Positions 1-6,353 are shown, counted from the stretch's first letter. The stretch is DNA of 16,869 nucleotides from Spirosomataceae bacterium (GCA_025455795.1 JALOLW010000039.1:1-16869), one strand, 5' to 3'. Made by a program: numbers and translations. The notes: a model not told the origin generated them from the letters alone.

Positions 1-502
1 CCGACGACTGCGGCTGGTCGCGGTAAATCTGGGTCGCGTATTGTACGTTAAAACGCAGAAAATCAATCATTTCGCAAGCCGCGTCTATTTCTGCTTGGTA
101 GGCGTTTTTGGACTGCCCGAGCATGGTGGCAGCGTTGATTTCGGCGCGATAGGGGCCCGCCAACAAGTCAGCAGCTTTGAGGAAAATACTGGCGCGATGC
201 TCCCAACTCATCGCCGCCCACTGCGCACTTGCCCCCAACGCCGCCTCGATGGCTTGCTGCACGTGCGTGGCATCACCGAGCGAATAATGGCCCAGTACGT
301 GTTGGTGGTCGTGTGGGGGCGTGACAGCGTGGCGGTCGGCGGTCATGATGCGCTCCGCGCCAATGTACATCGGAATTTCTATCTGTTTGCTACGCGCTTC
401 GCTGAGTGCGGCTTTGAGTGCGGCCCGCTCGGGCGATTGGGGCGCGTACGATTTGACGGGTTCGTTTTTGGGAGTCGGGACGTTGAAAAATCCAGTAGCC
501 AT
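1..502 (-). CDS. pruA: L-glutamate gamma-semialdehyde (P5C) dehydrogenase, N-terminal part, cut by window edge
   Basis: The reverse strand reads from an ATG at 502 without a stop to base 1, giving 167 codons. The protein starts MATGFFNVPTPKNEP and carries segments typical of Bacteroidota P5C dehydrogenase: the PPHDHQHVLGHY stretch near residues 62-72, WEHRASIFLKAADLL, NAATMLGQSKNAYQAEIDAA and the FLRFNVQYA stretch. The family oxidises glutamate-5-semialdehyde to glutamate with NAD+, the second step of proline catabolism, in the cytoplasm. Only the N-terminal part is visible; most of the NAD-binding fold and the catalytic cysteine and glutamate lie beyond the window. The gene is divergent from the exported deacetylase gene at 604. 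Identification rests on recalled family resemblance and is firm at family level. Confidence 0.9.
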   Translation of the reverse strand, partial: MATGFFNVPTPKNEPVKSYAPQSPERAALKAALSEARSKQIEIPMYIGAERIMTADRHAVTPPHDHQHVLGHYSLGDATHVQQAIEAALGASAQWAAMSWEHRASIFLKAADLLAGPYRAEINAATMLGQSKNAYQAEIDAACEMIDFLRFNVQYATQIYRDQPQSS

Positions 503-582
503 GAGGGATGAAGTGGTAATTTTTAGAGTATTGATTCTTTTTACAATAAACAAACCAAAGGCGCTTATTGTCACCGCGAAGG

Positions 583-590
583 TACAGATA
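583..590 (-). promoter_or_regulatory. possible weak -7 box for pruA
   Basis: On the reverse strand TATCTGTA is followed by CCTTCGC, a context common just downstream of Bacteroidota -7 elements. It differs from TAnnTTTG at two positions. It is the best candidate in the 101-bp divergent gap, and no clear box is visible for the forward gene. Confidence 0.22.
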
Positions 591-603
591 TTTTTTTTCA
601 CCG

Positions 604-1596
604 ATGAAAACATTTTTCACCACTCTCACGGCGGTATTGCTGGTCGCCGCTGCCCAAGCCCAAGAAACTTACGCCGAAAAATTGGGCTATCCCAAAGGCA
701 AAAAAGTAATTATATTTCACGTGGACGACGCGGGCATGTCTTATGAGGCCAATCAAGGCACGATTTTGTCCATGGAAAAAGGCGTAGCCAACTCCACGAG
801 CGTGATGATGCCGTGCGGCTGGGTACCCGACTACATGCACTACCTCCAACAACACCCCAACACCGACGCGGGCGTTCACCTCACGCTCACCTCAGAATGG
901 AAGCAGTACCGTTGGTCGCCACTTACTGGCCCTGCCAAAGTCCCAGGACTCATTGACGCCGAAGGGGCTTTTTGGCCTAATGTACAGTCCGTCGTCAAAA
1001 ATGCCACTGCCGACGAGGTAGAAACCGAAATCCGAGCGCAGATAGCGCGGTTTAGGAAGTTTGGCGTTGAGCCTACGCACATAGACTCGCATATGGGGAC
1101 ACTTTTTGGGTCGCCTGCTTTTATGGAGCGGTATGTCAAAGTAGGTATCCAAGAACGCATTCCAGTGATGATGCCCGGCGGCCACGCCACGATGATAGCC
1201 TCTCTGCGTCAAAGTTCGCCGCAAGAAGTGGCACAGTTTAGGCAAATAGGCCAAATGCTCTGGAACGCAGGTCTGCCTGTATTAGATGACTTGCACCCCG
1301 ACAGCTACGATTGGCGTCTTCCAGCATCCGTTCCTGCAACCGATGAAAACTTGCGAAAGCTCAAAACCCAAAAATACATCGAACTACTCCAAACCCTCCA
1401 ACCAGGCATCACGATGGTCATCATGCACTGTGCCGTGGCCACTGAACATTTCCAAAAAATCACTGATTCTGGACCGACGCGCTACGGCGATTTGTTGGCG
1501 ATGCAAGACCCCGCTCTTCGGCAGTTTATCGAAAAAGAAGGTATCATCCTCGCCACTTGGCGCGAACTCCGCGACCGCCGCGCAAAACTAAAATAA
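604..1596 (+). CDS. exported YdjC/ChbG/HpnK-family carbohydrate deacetylase
   Basis: A protein of 330 residues. I chose the ATG at 604 rather than the in-frame TTG at 568 because it places a clean Sec signal peptide at the very start (about residues 1-20, ending AAAQAQ). The mature part shows the YdjC plan: VIIFHVDDAGMS with the metal-binding Asp pair at residues 41-42, STSVMMPCGW, GVHLTLTSEW, and PTHIDSHMGTLF in place of the usual His-x-Asp-x-His metal motif. The family removes acetyl groups from amino sugars. The best-known members, ChbG and HpnK, act in the cytoplasm, so the signal peptide suggests work on periplasmic or external glycans. The substrate cannot be read from the sequence. The stop codon is one base away from the stop of the convergent gene. 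Confidence 0.82.
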   Translation: MKTFFTTLTAVLLVAAAQAQETYAEKLGYPKGKKVIIFHVDDAGMSYEANQGTILSMEKGVANSTSVMMPCGWVPDYMHYLQQHPNTDAGVHLTLTSEWKQYRWSPLTGPAKVPGLIDAEGAFWPNVQSVVKNATADEVETEIRAQIARFRKFGVEPTHIDSHMGTLFGSPAFMERYVKVGIQERIPVMMPGGHATMIASLRQSSPQEVAQFRQIGQMLWNAGLPVLDDLHPDSYDWRLPASVPATDENLRKLKTQKYIELLQTLQPGITMVIMHCAVATEHFQKITDSGPTRYGDLLAMQDPALRQFIEKEGIILATWRELRDRRAKLK

Positions 1597-1597
1597 G

Positions 1598-1933
1598 CTA
1601 CAAACTCGCTGGTTTCCAGCCCACTTTGACGATTTTTTCATCTTTTTCAATAATGGGACGCTTGATGATAGACGTAAATTCTTGCATCAATTGGGTGGCT
1701 TTTTCAGGGTCTTGGACGCTGGCTTTTTGGGCGTCGTTGAGGGCTTTGAAGGTCGTACCCGCTCGGTTGACAAGCACTTCCACGGGCTGTTGGGCAAGCC
1801 ACGATTCCAGTTTGGAGAGCGCGATTCCTTCTTTTTTGTAGTCGTGAAAAATATATGGAACTTGGTTTTCTTTGAACCAATCAAGGGTCTTTTTGACCGT
1901 GTCGCAGTTGGGAATACCGAAAATGGTGTGCAT
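1598..1933 (-). CDS. ArsC/Spx-fold thioredoxin-like protein (YffB-type)
   Basis: A protein of 111 residues from the ATG at 1933. An open frame extends upstream to a GTG at 2041, but that would overlap comB, and its extra 36 residues look nothing like this family. The start MHTIFGIPNCDTVKKTLDW is the hallmark of the ArsC/Spx/YffB group: a beta strand followed by a single redox-type cysteine (Cys10) in NCDT. VNRAGTTFKAL and the IKRPIIEKD stretch, the cis-proline and substrate loop, follow as in the family. Members with this length and NCDT rather than the CxxxxxR of true arsenate reductases are usually of unproven function, perhaps glutathione- or thiol-dependent. It lies tail-to-tail with the deacetylase gene and divergent from comB at only 40 bp. 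Confidence 0.82.
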   Translation of the reverse strand: MHTIFGIPNCDTVKKTLDWFKENQVPYIFHDYKKEGIALSKLESWLAQQPVEVLVNRAGTTFKALNDAQKASVQDPEKATQLMQEFTSIIKRPIIEKDEKIVKVGWKPASL

Positions 1934-1939
1934 AAAAAG

Positions 1940-1966
1940 TGTCGAGTTTAAAAGGCAAAATGTCGA
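1940..1966. repeat. two TGTCGA direct repeats, 21 bp apart
   Basis: TGTCGA occurs at 1940-1945 and again at 1961-1966, two helical turns apart, in the 40-bp gap between the divergent ArsC-like and comB genes. This could be a small operator or chance. No TAnnTTTG box accompanies it. Confidence 0.2.
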
Positions 1967-1973
1967 ATGATAC

Positions 1974-2639
1974 TTGCACACGATTGACAATTGTATCGTG
2001 GTGGTCACCGATATTTTCCGCGCTACTTCTTGCATGGTCACTGGCTTGGCCTACGGCGTAGGGAGCATTACGCCCGTAGCCACGGTCGAAGAATGTATGG
2101 ATCTACAACAGAAAGGCTACATCGCCGCCGCCGAGCGCAATGCCATGAAAGTAGAGGGGTTTGAGTTGGACAATTCGCCGTTTAGCTACATGGACGAGCG
2201 ACTCGTCGGGGCCAACATCGCCATGACTACCACCAACGGCACACTGTCTATTACCAAGGCCAAATCTGCCGCCGTGAAAGTGTTGGTAGGGGCATTTTTG
2301 AATTTGGGGGCTGTAGCCAACCACCTCCGCTCGCAGCCTTACGATGTCCTCATCCTCTGTGCTGGCTGGAAAGGCCGCGTTAATCTCGAAGATACACTTT
2401 ACGCGGGTGCGCTTGTCAATGCCCTCAAAGATACCTACATCATCGCCGAAGACAGCGCGCTCTTGGCCGCGCGGGCGTACGAGCAAGCCCAAAGCGATTT
2501 GTTGGGGTACGTTTCTACTTCGTCGCACGTGCGGAGATTGCAGCGGTTGGGCATCCACAAAGACATCGCCTACTGCCTCCAACACGACCTTTACGACGTA
2601 GTTCCTGTGCTGCGCGGGAGTACTTTAGTGCCGATGTAG
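1974..2639 (+). CDS. comB: ComB-like 2-phosphosulfolactate phosphatase, apparently short at the N-terminus
   Basis: A protein of 221 residues if it starts at the TTG at 1974; an in-frame TGA at 1968-1970 blocks any further extension. Family signatures are clear: CIVVVTDIFRATSCMVTGLA at residues 7-26, PVATVEEC, GYIAAAERN, GFELDNSPFSYM, and TTTNGT in the middle. The family hydrolyses 2-phospho-3-sulfolactate to sulfolactate with Mg2+ in coenzyme M synthesis; the role of the many bacterial homologues is unsettled. Usual members have a further dozen or so residues (a beta strand ending in a Pro-x-Leu motif) ahead of the VVV strand. These are absent here. The upstream ATG codons at 1960 and 1967 are in other frames. 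Either the gene is truncated, or a frameshift or sequence error lies near 1960-1975. The family call is firm; the start is not. Confidence 0.78.
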   Translation: MHTIDNCIVVVTDIFRATSCMVTGLAYGVGSITPVATVEECMDLQQKGYIAAAERNAMKVEGFELDNSPFSYMDERLVGANIAMTTTNGTLSITKAKSAAVKVLVGAFLNLGAVANHLRSQPYDVLILCAGWKGRVNLEDTLYAGALVNALKDTYIIAEDSALLAARAYEQAQSDLLGYVSTSSHVRRLQRLGIHKDIAYCLQHDLYDVVPVLRGSTLVPM

Positions 2640-2727
2640 CGCAAAGTCGAGCGTTTTTTCGCGTGGTCAGGCCGAAAAAATACCGTTGAGGGGCGTTGTT
2701 GGAGCCGTGCCAATCATTCAGGCTTAA

Positions 2728-2756
2728 CTTTTACAATTCTTTTACATACTTTTACA
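2728..2756 (+). promoter_or_regulatory. three helically phased CTTTTACA direct repeats (candidate operator)
   Basis: CTTTTACA occurs at 2728-2735, 2739-2746 and 2749-2756, with starts spaced 11 and 10 bp apart, so all lie on one face of the helix. A seven-base core (TTTTACA) plus a 3-4 base spacer is the geometry of PhoB/OmpR-type binding boxes. The array ends 12 bp before the probable -33 element of the next promoter, an activator-like position. The operon downstream encodes an OmpR-type winged-helix protein (3737-4633), so autoregulation is an attractive inference. The repeats are seen; the binding partner is inferred. Confidence 0.6.
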
Positions 2757-2768
2757 ACAGGCATTGTT

Positions 2769-2796
2769 TTTGTTGGACAATGGCTTGATACTTTTG
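2769..2796 (+). promoter_or_regulatory. Bacteroidota-type promoter of the 2838-4633 operon
   Basis: TACTTTTG at 2789-2796 fits the -7 consensus TAnnTTTG exactly. TTTG at 2769-2772 lies 16 bp upstream and TTG at 2764-2766 lies 22 bp upstream; either could serve as the -33 element. The start codon at 2838 would follow a leader of roughly 35 bases. Confidence 0.6.
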
Positions 2797-2837
2797 TCTC
2801 GGTCAAACTAAATGTCAAATCCAAAACAACCAGCAAA

Positions 2838-3251
2838 ATGAAAACGACTCACAAAGTCTTTCTGAATTTATGCCTGCTGCTATCGGTCGTTGTTGTACAC
2901 GCCCAAGATTCGTTCAATAGCTGTTCGGCGGCTTTTCTCGACACCAAAATGATAGTCAATGCCTACACCACCGAAGGAAAGTGCAACGTATCCCACCAAG
3001 TTACGGGCAAATTGTTGGTGGCAGAGGTGGAGCTTTTTGAAGATGGTAAAGCCAACATTACCCAGTCCATTGAGTTTATGGTGGCGATTCGTGACCAAAA
3101 CACCAAAACGCTGATGATGTATTCCAACGAGGTGTTTAGAGAAGTAGCCATTGAGAAAATCATGGCAAAATGCCGCAAAGGCGACCACATCGTACTGCTT
3201 ACCTTGAGCAACAAATATGCCTTACCACACAACGAAATCTTAGTTCAATAA
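2838..3251 (+). CDS. small exported protein of unknown function, first gene of the regulator operon
   Basis: A protein of 137 residues with a Sec signal peptide (about residues 1-22, ending VVHAQ) and a small beta-rich mature domain. It has three mature-region cysteines (29, 49, 112), compatible with a disulfide in the periplasm. I do not recognise a named family. The C-terminal segment VAIEKIMAKCRKGDHIVLL (residues 103-121) aligns residue by residue with VEIGPIMDIARFGDELIIL in the next protein (residues 93-111), sharing V, I, I, M, R, G, D and hydrophobic positions, so the two are probably distant paralogues. The pattern recalls the Gly-Asp-x-Ile turn of GldM C-terminal-like domains, but that is only an impression. 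It is preceded by the phased repeats and promoter and followed by a strong palindrome. Confidence 0.75.
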   Translation: MKTTHKVFLNLCLLLSVVVVHAQDSFNSCSAAFLDTKMIVNAYTTEGKCNVSHQVTGKLLVAEVELFEDGKANITQSIEFMVAIRDQNTKTLMMYSNEVFREVAIEKIMAKCRKGDHIVLLTLSNKYALPHNEILVQ

Positions 3252-3263
3252 CATGAAAAATCT

Positions 3264-3296
3264 ATTGGTGGCACGACTCTAAGTCGTGCCACCAAT
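3264..3296. repeat. perfect 15-bp inverted repeat with 3-base loop
   Basis: The arms 3264-3278 (ATTGGTGGCACGACT) and 3282-3296 are exact reverse complements around CTA. The element ends 7 bases before the ATG at 3304, inside the presumed operon. No T-run follows, so a standard intrinsic terminator is unlikely. In RNA it would form a very stable hairpin covering the ribosome-landing region of the next gene. It could be an RNA processing or dosage element, a partial attenuator, or a copy of a dispersed palindromic (REP-like) repeat. Confidence 0.8.
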
Positions 3297-3303
3297 TACA
3301 TAC

Positions 3304-3732
3304 ATGAAAACCAAACTCATTCTTTTAGCAATGCTGCTGTGGTGCGGGAGTGCAGTCACAGCGAGCAAAAACGACAATTTCTACGCCAATCCGTTGCTTC
3401 TGAACGGAAGACCGCTGGATTTGAAAACGTTTTCGGCGGCCTCAAGGGGCGTTTTGACCTTTGTCAAAGGCGACCCTTACGCTTGCAATATGCCCAAAGT
3501 GCCTTTTGTGATTTATCTCAAGCGCGGCGACCAAATCATCAACGAGGGTGTTTCGTCGTCTTCTTACGAAAGAACACAAGTAGAAATCGGCCCGATTATG
3601 GACATCGCTCGTTTTGGCGACGAACTCATCATCTTGCCCACCCGCGCGAGTGACCAACACGCCAAACAGGTGATTCAACTCACCAAATTTTTACCAGATT
3701 TGTTTCAAGTCTTCAAAAAAGACGGATGTTGA
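3304..3732 (+). CDS. small exported protein of unknown function, second gene of the regulator operon
   Basis: A protein of 142 residues. I chose the ATG at 3304 because the in-frame GTG at 3286 lies within the palindrome and would put six residues in front of a good signal peptide (MKTKLILLAMLLWCGSAVTA). The mature domain contains GVLTFVKGDPYACNMP, IYLKRGDQIINEG and GPIMDIARFGDELIILPTRAS, a beta-rich pattern with Gly-Asp turns; the last segment matches the preceding protein. Cysteines are at 61 and 142 (the last residue), plus one in the signal peptide. No family is recognised. The stop lies 4 bases before the regulator gene, so the two are almost surely cotranscribed. A periplasmic partner or ligand for that regulator is an inference from context. 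Confidence 0.74.
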   Translation: MKTKLILLAMLLWCGSAVTASKNDNFYANPLLLNGRPLDLKTFSAASRGVLTFVKGDPYACNMPKVPFVIYLKRGDQIINEGVSSSSYERTQVEIGPIMDIARFGDELIILPTRASDQHAKQVIQLTKFLPDLFQVFKKDGC

Positions 3733-3736
3733 GCCG

Positions 3737-4633
3737 ATGATAAAATTAGTAGGAATCGGAACGATTGCATTGCTAACGGCTTGGTTTGGCTTATCGGTAT
3801 TTTCGCCCGTTGAGCCAAGCCAAGCCGCTCAGTTTGACCAAAAAACCAACTTAGCCCTCCGCCGCACGGGGCATTGGCTGCTCAAATTGGCGGGAGATTC
3901 TACCTCCCAAATTCCTGTTGTCAAAAAACTCGACGAGCGAACTTTTGTACTTCAACTCTCCCGCCCGCTGCTTTACGACAGCCTGCCAAGCGTGTTGCAA
4001 GCCTCTTTGGCACTTCATCAACTTCCTACCCAATACGACGTGGCCGTCCTCAACTGCCAAACAGGCGACCTCGAACTTGGCTACAACGCAATGGATTTTC
4101 TCTACCACAACGAAGTCCCTTGCGGCGGGCGGCATCAAAACTTAGCCTGCTATCAAGTAAAAGTTACGTTTGCCGACATTCCTGCCCCGCCTATTTCTTT
4201 TCCAGTCCAGTGGACGTTGGTAGCAGTTTTGGGAGTTTTGGGAATTGGTTATGGTATTTGGAAATACAAAACCCCGTCAACAGCAGTGGCTGAATCCGAG
4301 GACGCAACCCCTGTTGTTTCCCAAAAAATCAACTTTGGGCGTTCTTCTTTGGAACTCTCCAACTTGACATTGCGCGTGGGCGAAGGTACGCACACGCTCA
4401 CGTACCGCGAGGCCAAGTTGCTCCAACTCTTTGTGAAACATCCCAATCAAGTCTTGGAGCGCGATTTCATCTTGCAGTCGGTGTGGGGTGAAGAAGGGGT
4501 GACGGTGGGGCGTAGTGTGGACGTATTTGTGTCGCGCCTGCGGAAACTCCTCCAAGCAGACGCCACGCTCAAAATCGTCGCCGTGCATGGCGTGGGCTAT
4601 CGGTTTGAGATTCAGGTAGAAGTATTGGAGTAG
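3737..4633 (+). CDS. membrane-anchored transcriptional regulator: periplasmic domain plus C-terminal OmpR-type winged helix
   Basis: A protein of 298 residues. Segments in order: hydrophobic helix 4-22; a presumed periplasmic domain 23-155 with AALRRTGHWLLKLAGDSTSQ-like text, YDVAVLNCQTGDLELGYN and VPCGG, holding cysteines 107, 129 and 138; a second membrane helix 156-176; a charged linker; and a winged-helix domain 199-292. The wHTH shows LTYREAKLLQLFVKHPNQVL, the RDFILQSVWGE turn, SVDVFVSRLRKLL as recognition helix, and the closing VHGVGYRF hairpin of the Trans_reg_C family. There is no receiver domain and no phosphorylatable Asp region. The order is the reverse of ToxR/CadC, where the wHTH is N-terminal. 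It probably senses a periplasmic state and binds DNA from the inner membrane. It is last in its operon; the phased repeats upstream of the operon fit its expected binding mode. Confidence 0.85.
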   Translation: MIKLVGIGTIALLTAWFGLSVFSPVEPSQAAQFDQKTNLALRRTGHWLLKLAGDSTSQIPVVKKLDERTFVLQLSRPLLYDSLPSVLQASLALHQLPTQYDVAVLNCQTGDLELGYNAMDFLYHNEVPCGGRHQNLACYQVKVTFADIPAPPISFPVQWTLVAVLGVLGIGYGIWKYKTPSTAVAESEDATPVVSQKINFGRSSLELSNLTLRVGEGTHTLTYREAKLLQLFVKHPNQVLERDFILQSVWGEEGVTVGRSVDVFVSRLRKLLQADATLKIVAVHGVGYRFEIQVEVLE

Positions 4634-4665
4634 ATTAGACAACTTTCGGGAAAATTGTCTAATCT
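4632..4665. terminator. hairpin between convergent regulator gene and hisS
   Basis: An 11-bp perfect inverted repeat AGATTAGACAA (4632-4642 with 4655-4665) has an inner TTT/AAA pairing and a CGGG loop. It overlaps the last bases of the regulator's stop codon and lies 45 bp from the end of hisS. No long T-run follows on either strand, so its terminator role is inferred from the convergent setting. Confidence 0.5.
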
Positions 4666-4710
4666 GGCGACATAAACCATAAAAAATATCCTAATAGGTT
4701 ATGTCGTACG

Positions 4711-6069
4711 CTATAACAGTCCAGTGATTTCGCTCAAAGTCAGTTTTTGCTGCTCGCCTGTTTGCATATTTTTGAGCGAGAGAATCCCCGTCTGGATTTC
4801 GTCAGAACCGATGATAAGGACAAACGGAATGTTTTTGCGGTCGGCGTAGTCAAACTGCTTTTTGAGTTTGGCCGCATCGGGGTACATTTCGGCGTTGAAG
4901 CCCGCTTCGCGGAGTTGGCGCAAGATGCCCAACCCGTATCGCTCGGCGTCGGCATCAAAGTTGGTCAGCATGATGCGCGTACTGGTCGTTTGGTTTTCGG
5001 GAAAAAGTTTCAACTCTTCCATTACGTCATAAATCCTGTCCACCCCAAACGAAATCCCCACGCCCGACAGCCCGGGCATTCCAAAAGCCCCCGTGAGGTT
5101 GTCGTAGCGGCCACCGCCCGAAATACTGCCCATCTGCACACCGTTGGCTTTGACTTCAAAAATAGCGCCTGTGTAGTAGCTCAATCCTCGCGCAAGCGTC
5201 ACATCCATCTGAATTTGAGGATTTTGCAGCCCAAACGCAGCTACTTTGGCCCCCACTTCTTCGAGTTCTGACACACCTTTGAGGCCGATTTCAGACCCGG
5301 CCAACCAGCCGCGTAGTCTTGCGAAAATATCGCTTTGGTCGTCGGTAAGCGTAAAAATCGGTTGGAGTTGGGCGATGTTTTCGTCGGTAAAGCCTCTTTC
5401 GCGGAGTTCGTCTTCCACCTTTTCTTTGCCAATTTTGTCCAACTTGTCAATCGCCACGCACATGGGTCCTTCTTGCCCCGGCGCACCGATGACCTCCGCA
5501 ATGCCCGTCAAAATCTTGCGGTTGTTGATTTTGACCGTAAAATCAGCCACGCCCAACCCGCGCAGCACTTCGTGAATCATCAAGACGATTTCGGCTTCGC
5601 AGAGGAGTGAATCGGTGCCTACCACGTCGGCGTCACACTGATAAAACTCCCGATAACGGCCTTTTTGGGGGCGGTCGGCCCGCCAAACGGGCTGGATTTG
5701 GTAGCGTTTGAAGGGCATCACCAAATCGTTACGGTTCATCACTACATACCGCGCAAACGGCACCGTGAGGTCGTAGCGCAGCCCTTTTTCGGAGATTTTG
5801 GTAGTGAGTTTTTTGTAATTTTCTCCTAAGTCGGTAGGGGTGAGATTTTCGGCAAAATTGCCCGAATTCAAGATTTTGAACAGCAGTTGGTCACCTTCAT
5901 CGCCGTATTTGCCCATCAGTACCGACAGATTTTCGATAGAGGGTGTTTCCAAAGGCTGAAATCCGTACCGTTGAAATATACGTCGGATGGTGTCAAAAAT
6001 ATAATTACGTTTGGCCATTTGGGTAGGGCCAAAGTCGCGCGTACCGCGTGCCAGTGTGGGTTTGCTCAT
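4711..6069 (-). CDS. hisS: histidine--tRNA ligase
   Basis: A protein of 452 residues, a normal length for the bacterial enzyme. It attaches histidine to tRNA(His) in the cytoplasm. Class II synthetase motifs are visible: LARGTRDFGP at the N-terminus, motif 2 with VWRADRPQKGRYREFYQCD at residues 128-146, the histidine-specific ARGLSYYTG at 293-301, GGGRYDNL at 318-325, and motif 3 GISFGVDRI at 338-346. The remaining 90 residues are the anticodon-binding domain (IMLTNFDADAERYG onward). The ATG at 6069 follows a perfect -7 box. The gene is divergent from the 49-residue basic protein and convergent with the wHTH regulator. Confidence 0.97.
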   Translation of the reverse strand: MSKPTLARGTRDFGPTQMAKRNYIFDTIRRIFQRYGFQPLETPSIENLSVLMGKYGDEGDQLLFKILNSGNFAENLTPTDLGENYKKLTTKISEKGLRYDLTVPFARYVVMNRNDLVMPFKRYQIQPVWRADRPQKGRYREFYQCDADVVGTDSLLCEAEIVLMIHEVLRGLGVADFTVKINNRKILTGIAEVIGAPGQEGPMCVAIDKLDKIGKEKVEDELRERGFTDENIAQLQPIFTLTDDQSDIFARLRGWLAGSEIGLKGVSELEEVGAKVAAFGLQNPQIQMDVTLARGLSYYTGAIFEVKANGVQMGSISGGGRYDNLTGAFGMPGLSGVGISFGVDRIYDVMEELKLFPENQTTSTRIMLTNFDADAERYGLGILRQLREAGFNAEMYPDAAKLKKQFDYADRKNIPFVLIIGSDEIQTGILSLKNMQTGEQQKLTLSEITGLL

Positions 6070-6092
6070 TTTCTAAAGAAATATTTTACCCC

Positions 6093-6100
6093 CAAAAGTA
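6093..6100 (-). promoter_or_regulatory. -7 box of hisS
   Basis: TACTTTTG on the reverse strand matches TAnnTTTG exactly, 23 bases upstream of the hisS ATG. A T-rich tract (complement of the A-run at 6113-6120) lies at the -33 distance. Confidence 0.55.
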
Positions 6101-6154
6101 CGACACACCCCGAAAAAAAAGGAGTGATTGAGTGCTTTTTTCAAAATAAATCAC

Positions 6155-6162
6155 TACTTTTG
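6155..6162 (+). promoter_or_regulatory. -7 box of the small basic protein gene
   Basis: TACTTTTG matches TAnnTTTG exactly and is followed by CGCC, a common start-site context in this phylum. It lies 41 bases before the ATG at 6204. It is the divergent partner of the hisS box; the two are about 55 bp apart. Confidence 0.55.
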
Positions 6163-6203
6163 CGCCTCAATTTTTGAAAATAACACTTTAAAGAAATACA
6201 ACA

Positions 6204-6353
6204 ATGGGCGTAACGAAACTTTTGCGTAAGAGCAAGCGCAACGTGATGATTCCACAAAACGAGCAGAAATTGATGAAGCAGCGTTTGTGGAAACCAGAAA
6301 TTAAGAAAGTAGATATCGAAGCTATCAAGGCTGAGTTTGCCGCCAAAGCGTAG
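6204..6353 (+). CDS. small basic protein of unknown function (49 residues)
   Basis: ATG at 6204 to TAG at 6351-6353. The protein begins MGVTKLLRKSKRN and ends VDIEAIKAEFAAKA, so a strongly basic first half (many Lys and Arg) is followed by an amphipathic helix ending in EFAAK. I have an impression of similar short Lys/Arg-rich proteins in other Bacteroidota with the same closing motif, but no function is known to me. Nucleic-acid or ribosome association is a guess from charge. Support for a real gene comes from a perfect -7 box 41 bases upstream, a T-rich intrinsic terminator 30 bases downstream, and sense-strand codon use like its neighbours. It is divergent from hisS. Confidence 0.75.
   Translation: MGVTKLLRKSKRNVMIPQNEQKLMKQRLWKPEIKKVDIEAIKAEFAAKA

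Noticed and set aside
41..511. 156-residue forward frame at the left edge
   Set aside because: The reverse strand holds the N-terminal part of pruA over the same bases with strong family resemblance.
536..547. CTTTTTACAAT near the pruA/deacetylase gap as another copy of the CTTTTACA operator
   Set aside because: It is a single copy with an extra T and no tandem partner, so it is likely chance in AT-rich DNA.
568..603. TTG at 568 as the deacetylase start
   Set aside because: It would place 12 residues ahead of a typical signal peptide; the ATG at 604 fits better.
1960..2060. ATG at 1960 as the comB start
   Set aside because: It is in another frame and its product (MSNDTC...) bears no resemblance to ComB.
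2640..2700. Terminator after comB (CGC...GCG followed by a T-run near 2655)
   Set aside because: The stem is only about 3 bp; the T-run alone is not enough to support a call.
2728..2756. Three short direct repeats as a CRISPR or satellite remnant
   Set aside because: Units of 8 bases spaced 10-11 bp apart are far too short for CRISPR; the promoter-proximal position fits an operator better.
3264..3296. Palindrome read as a standard intrinsic terminator ending the first gene's transcript
   Set aside because: No T-run follows on either strand, and the next gene begins 7 bases later without its own visible promoter.
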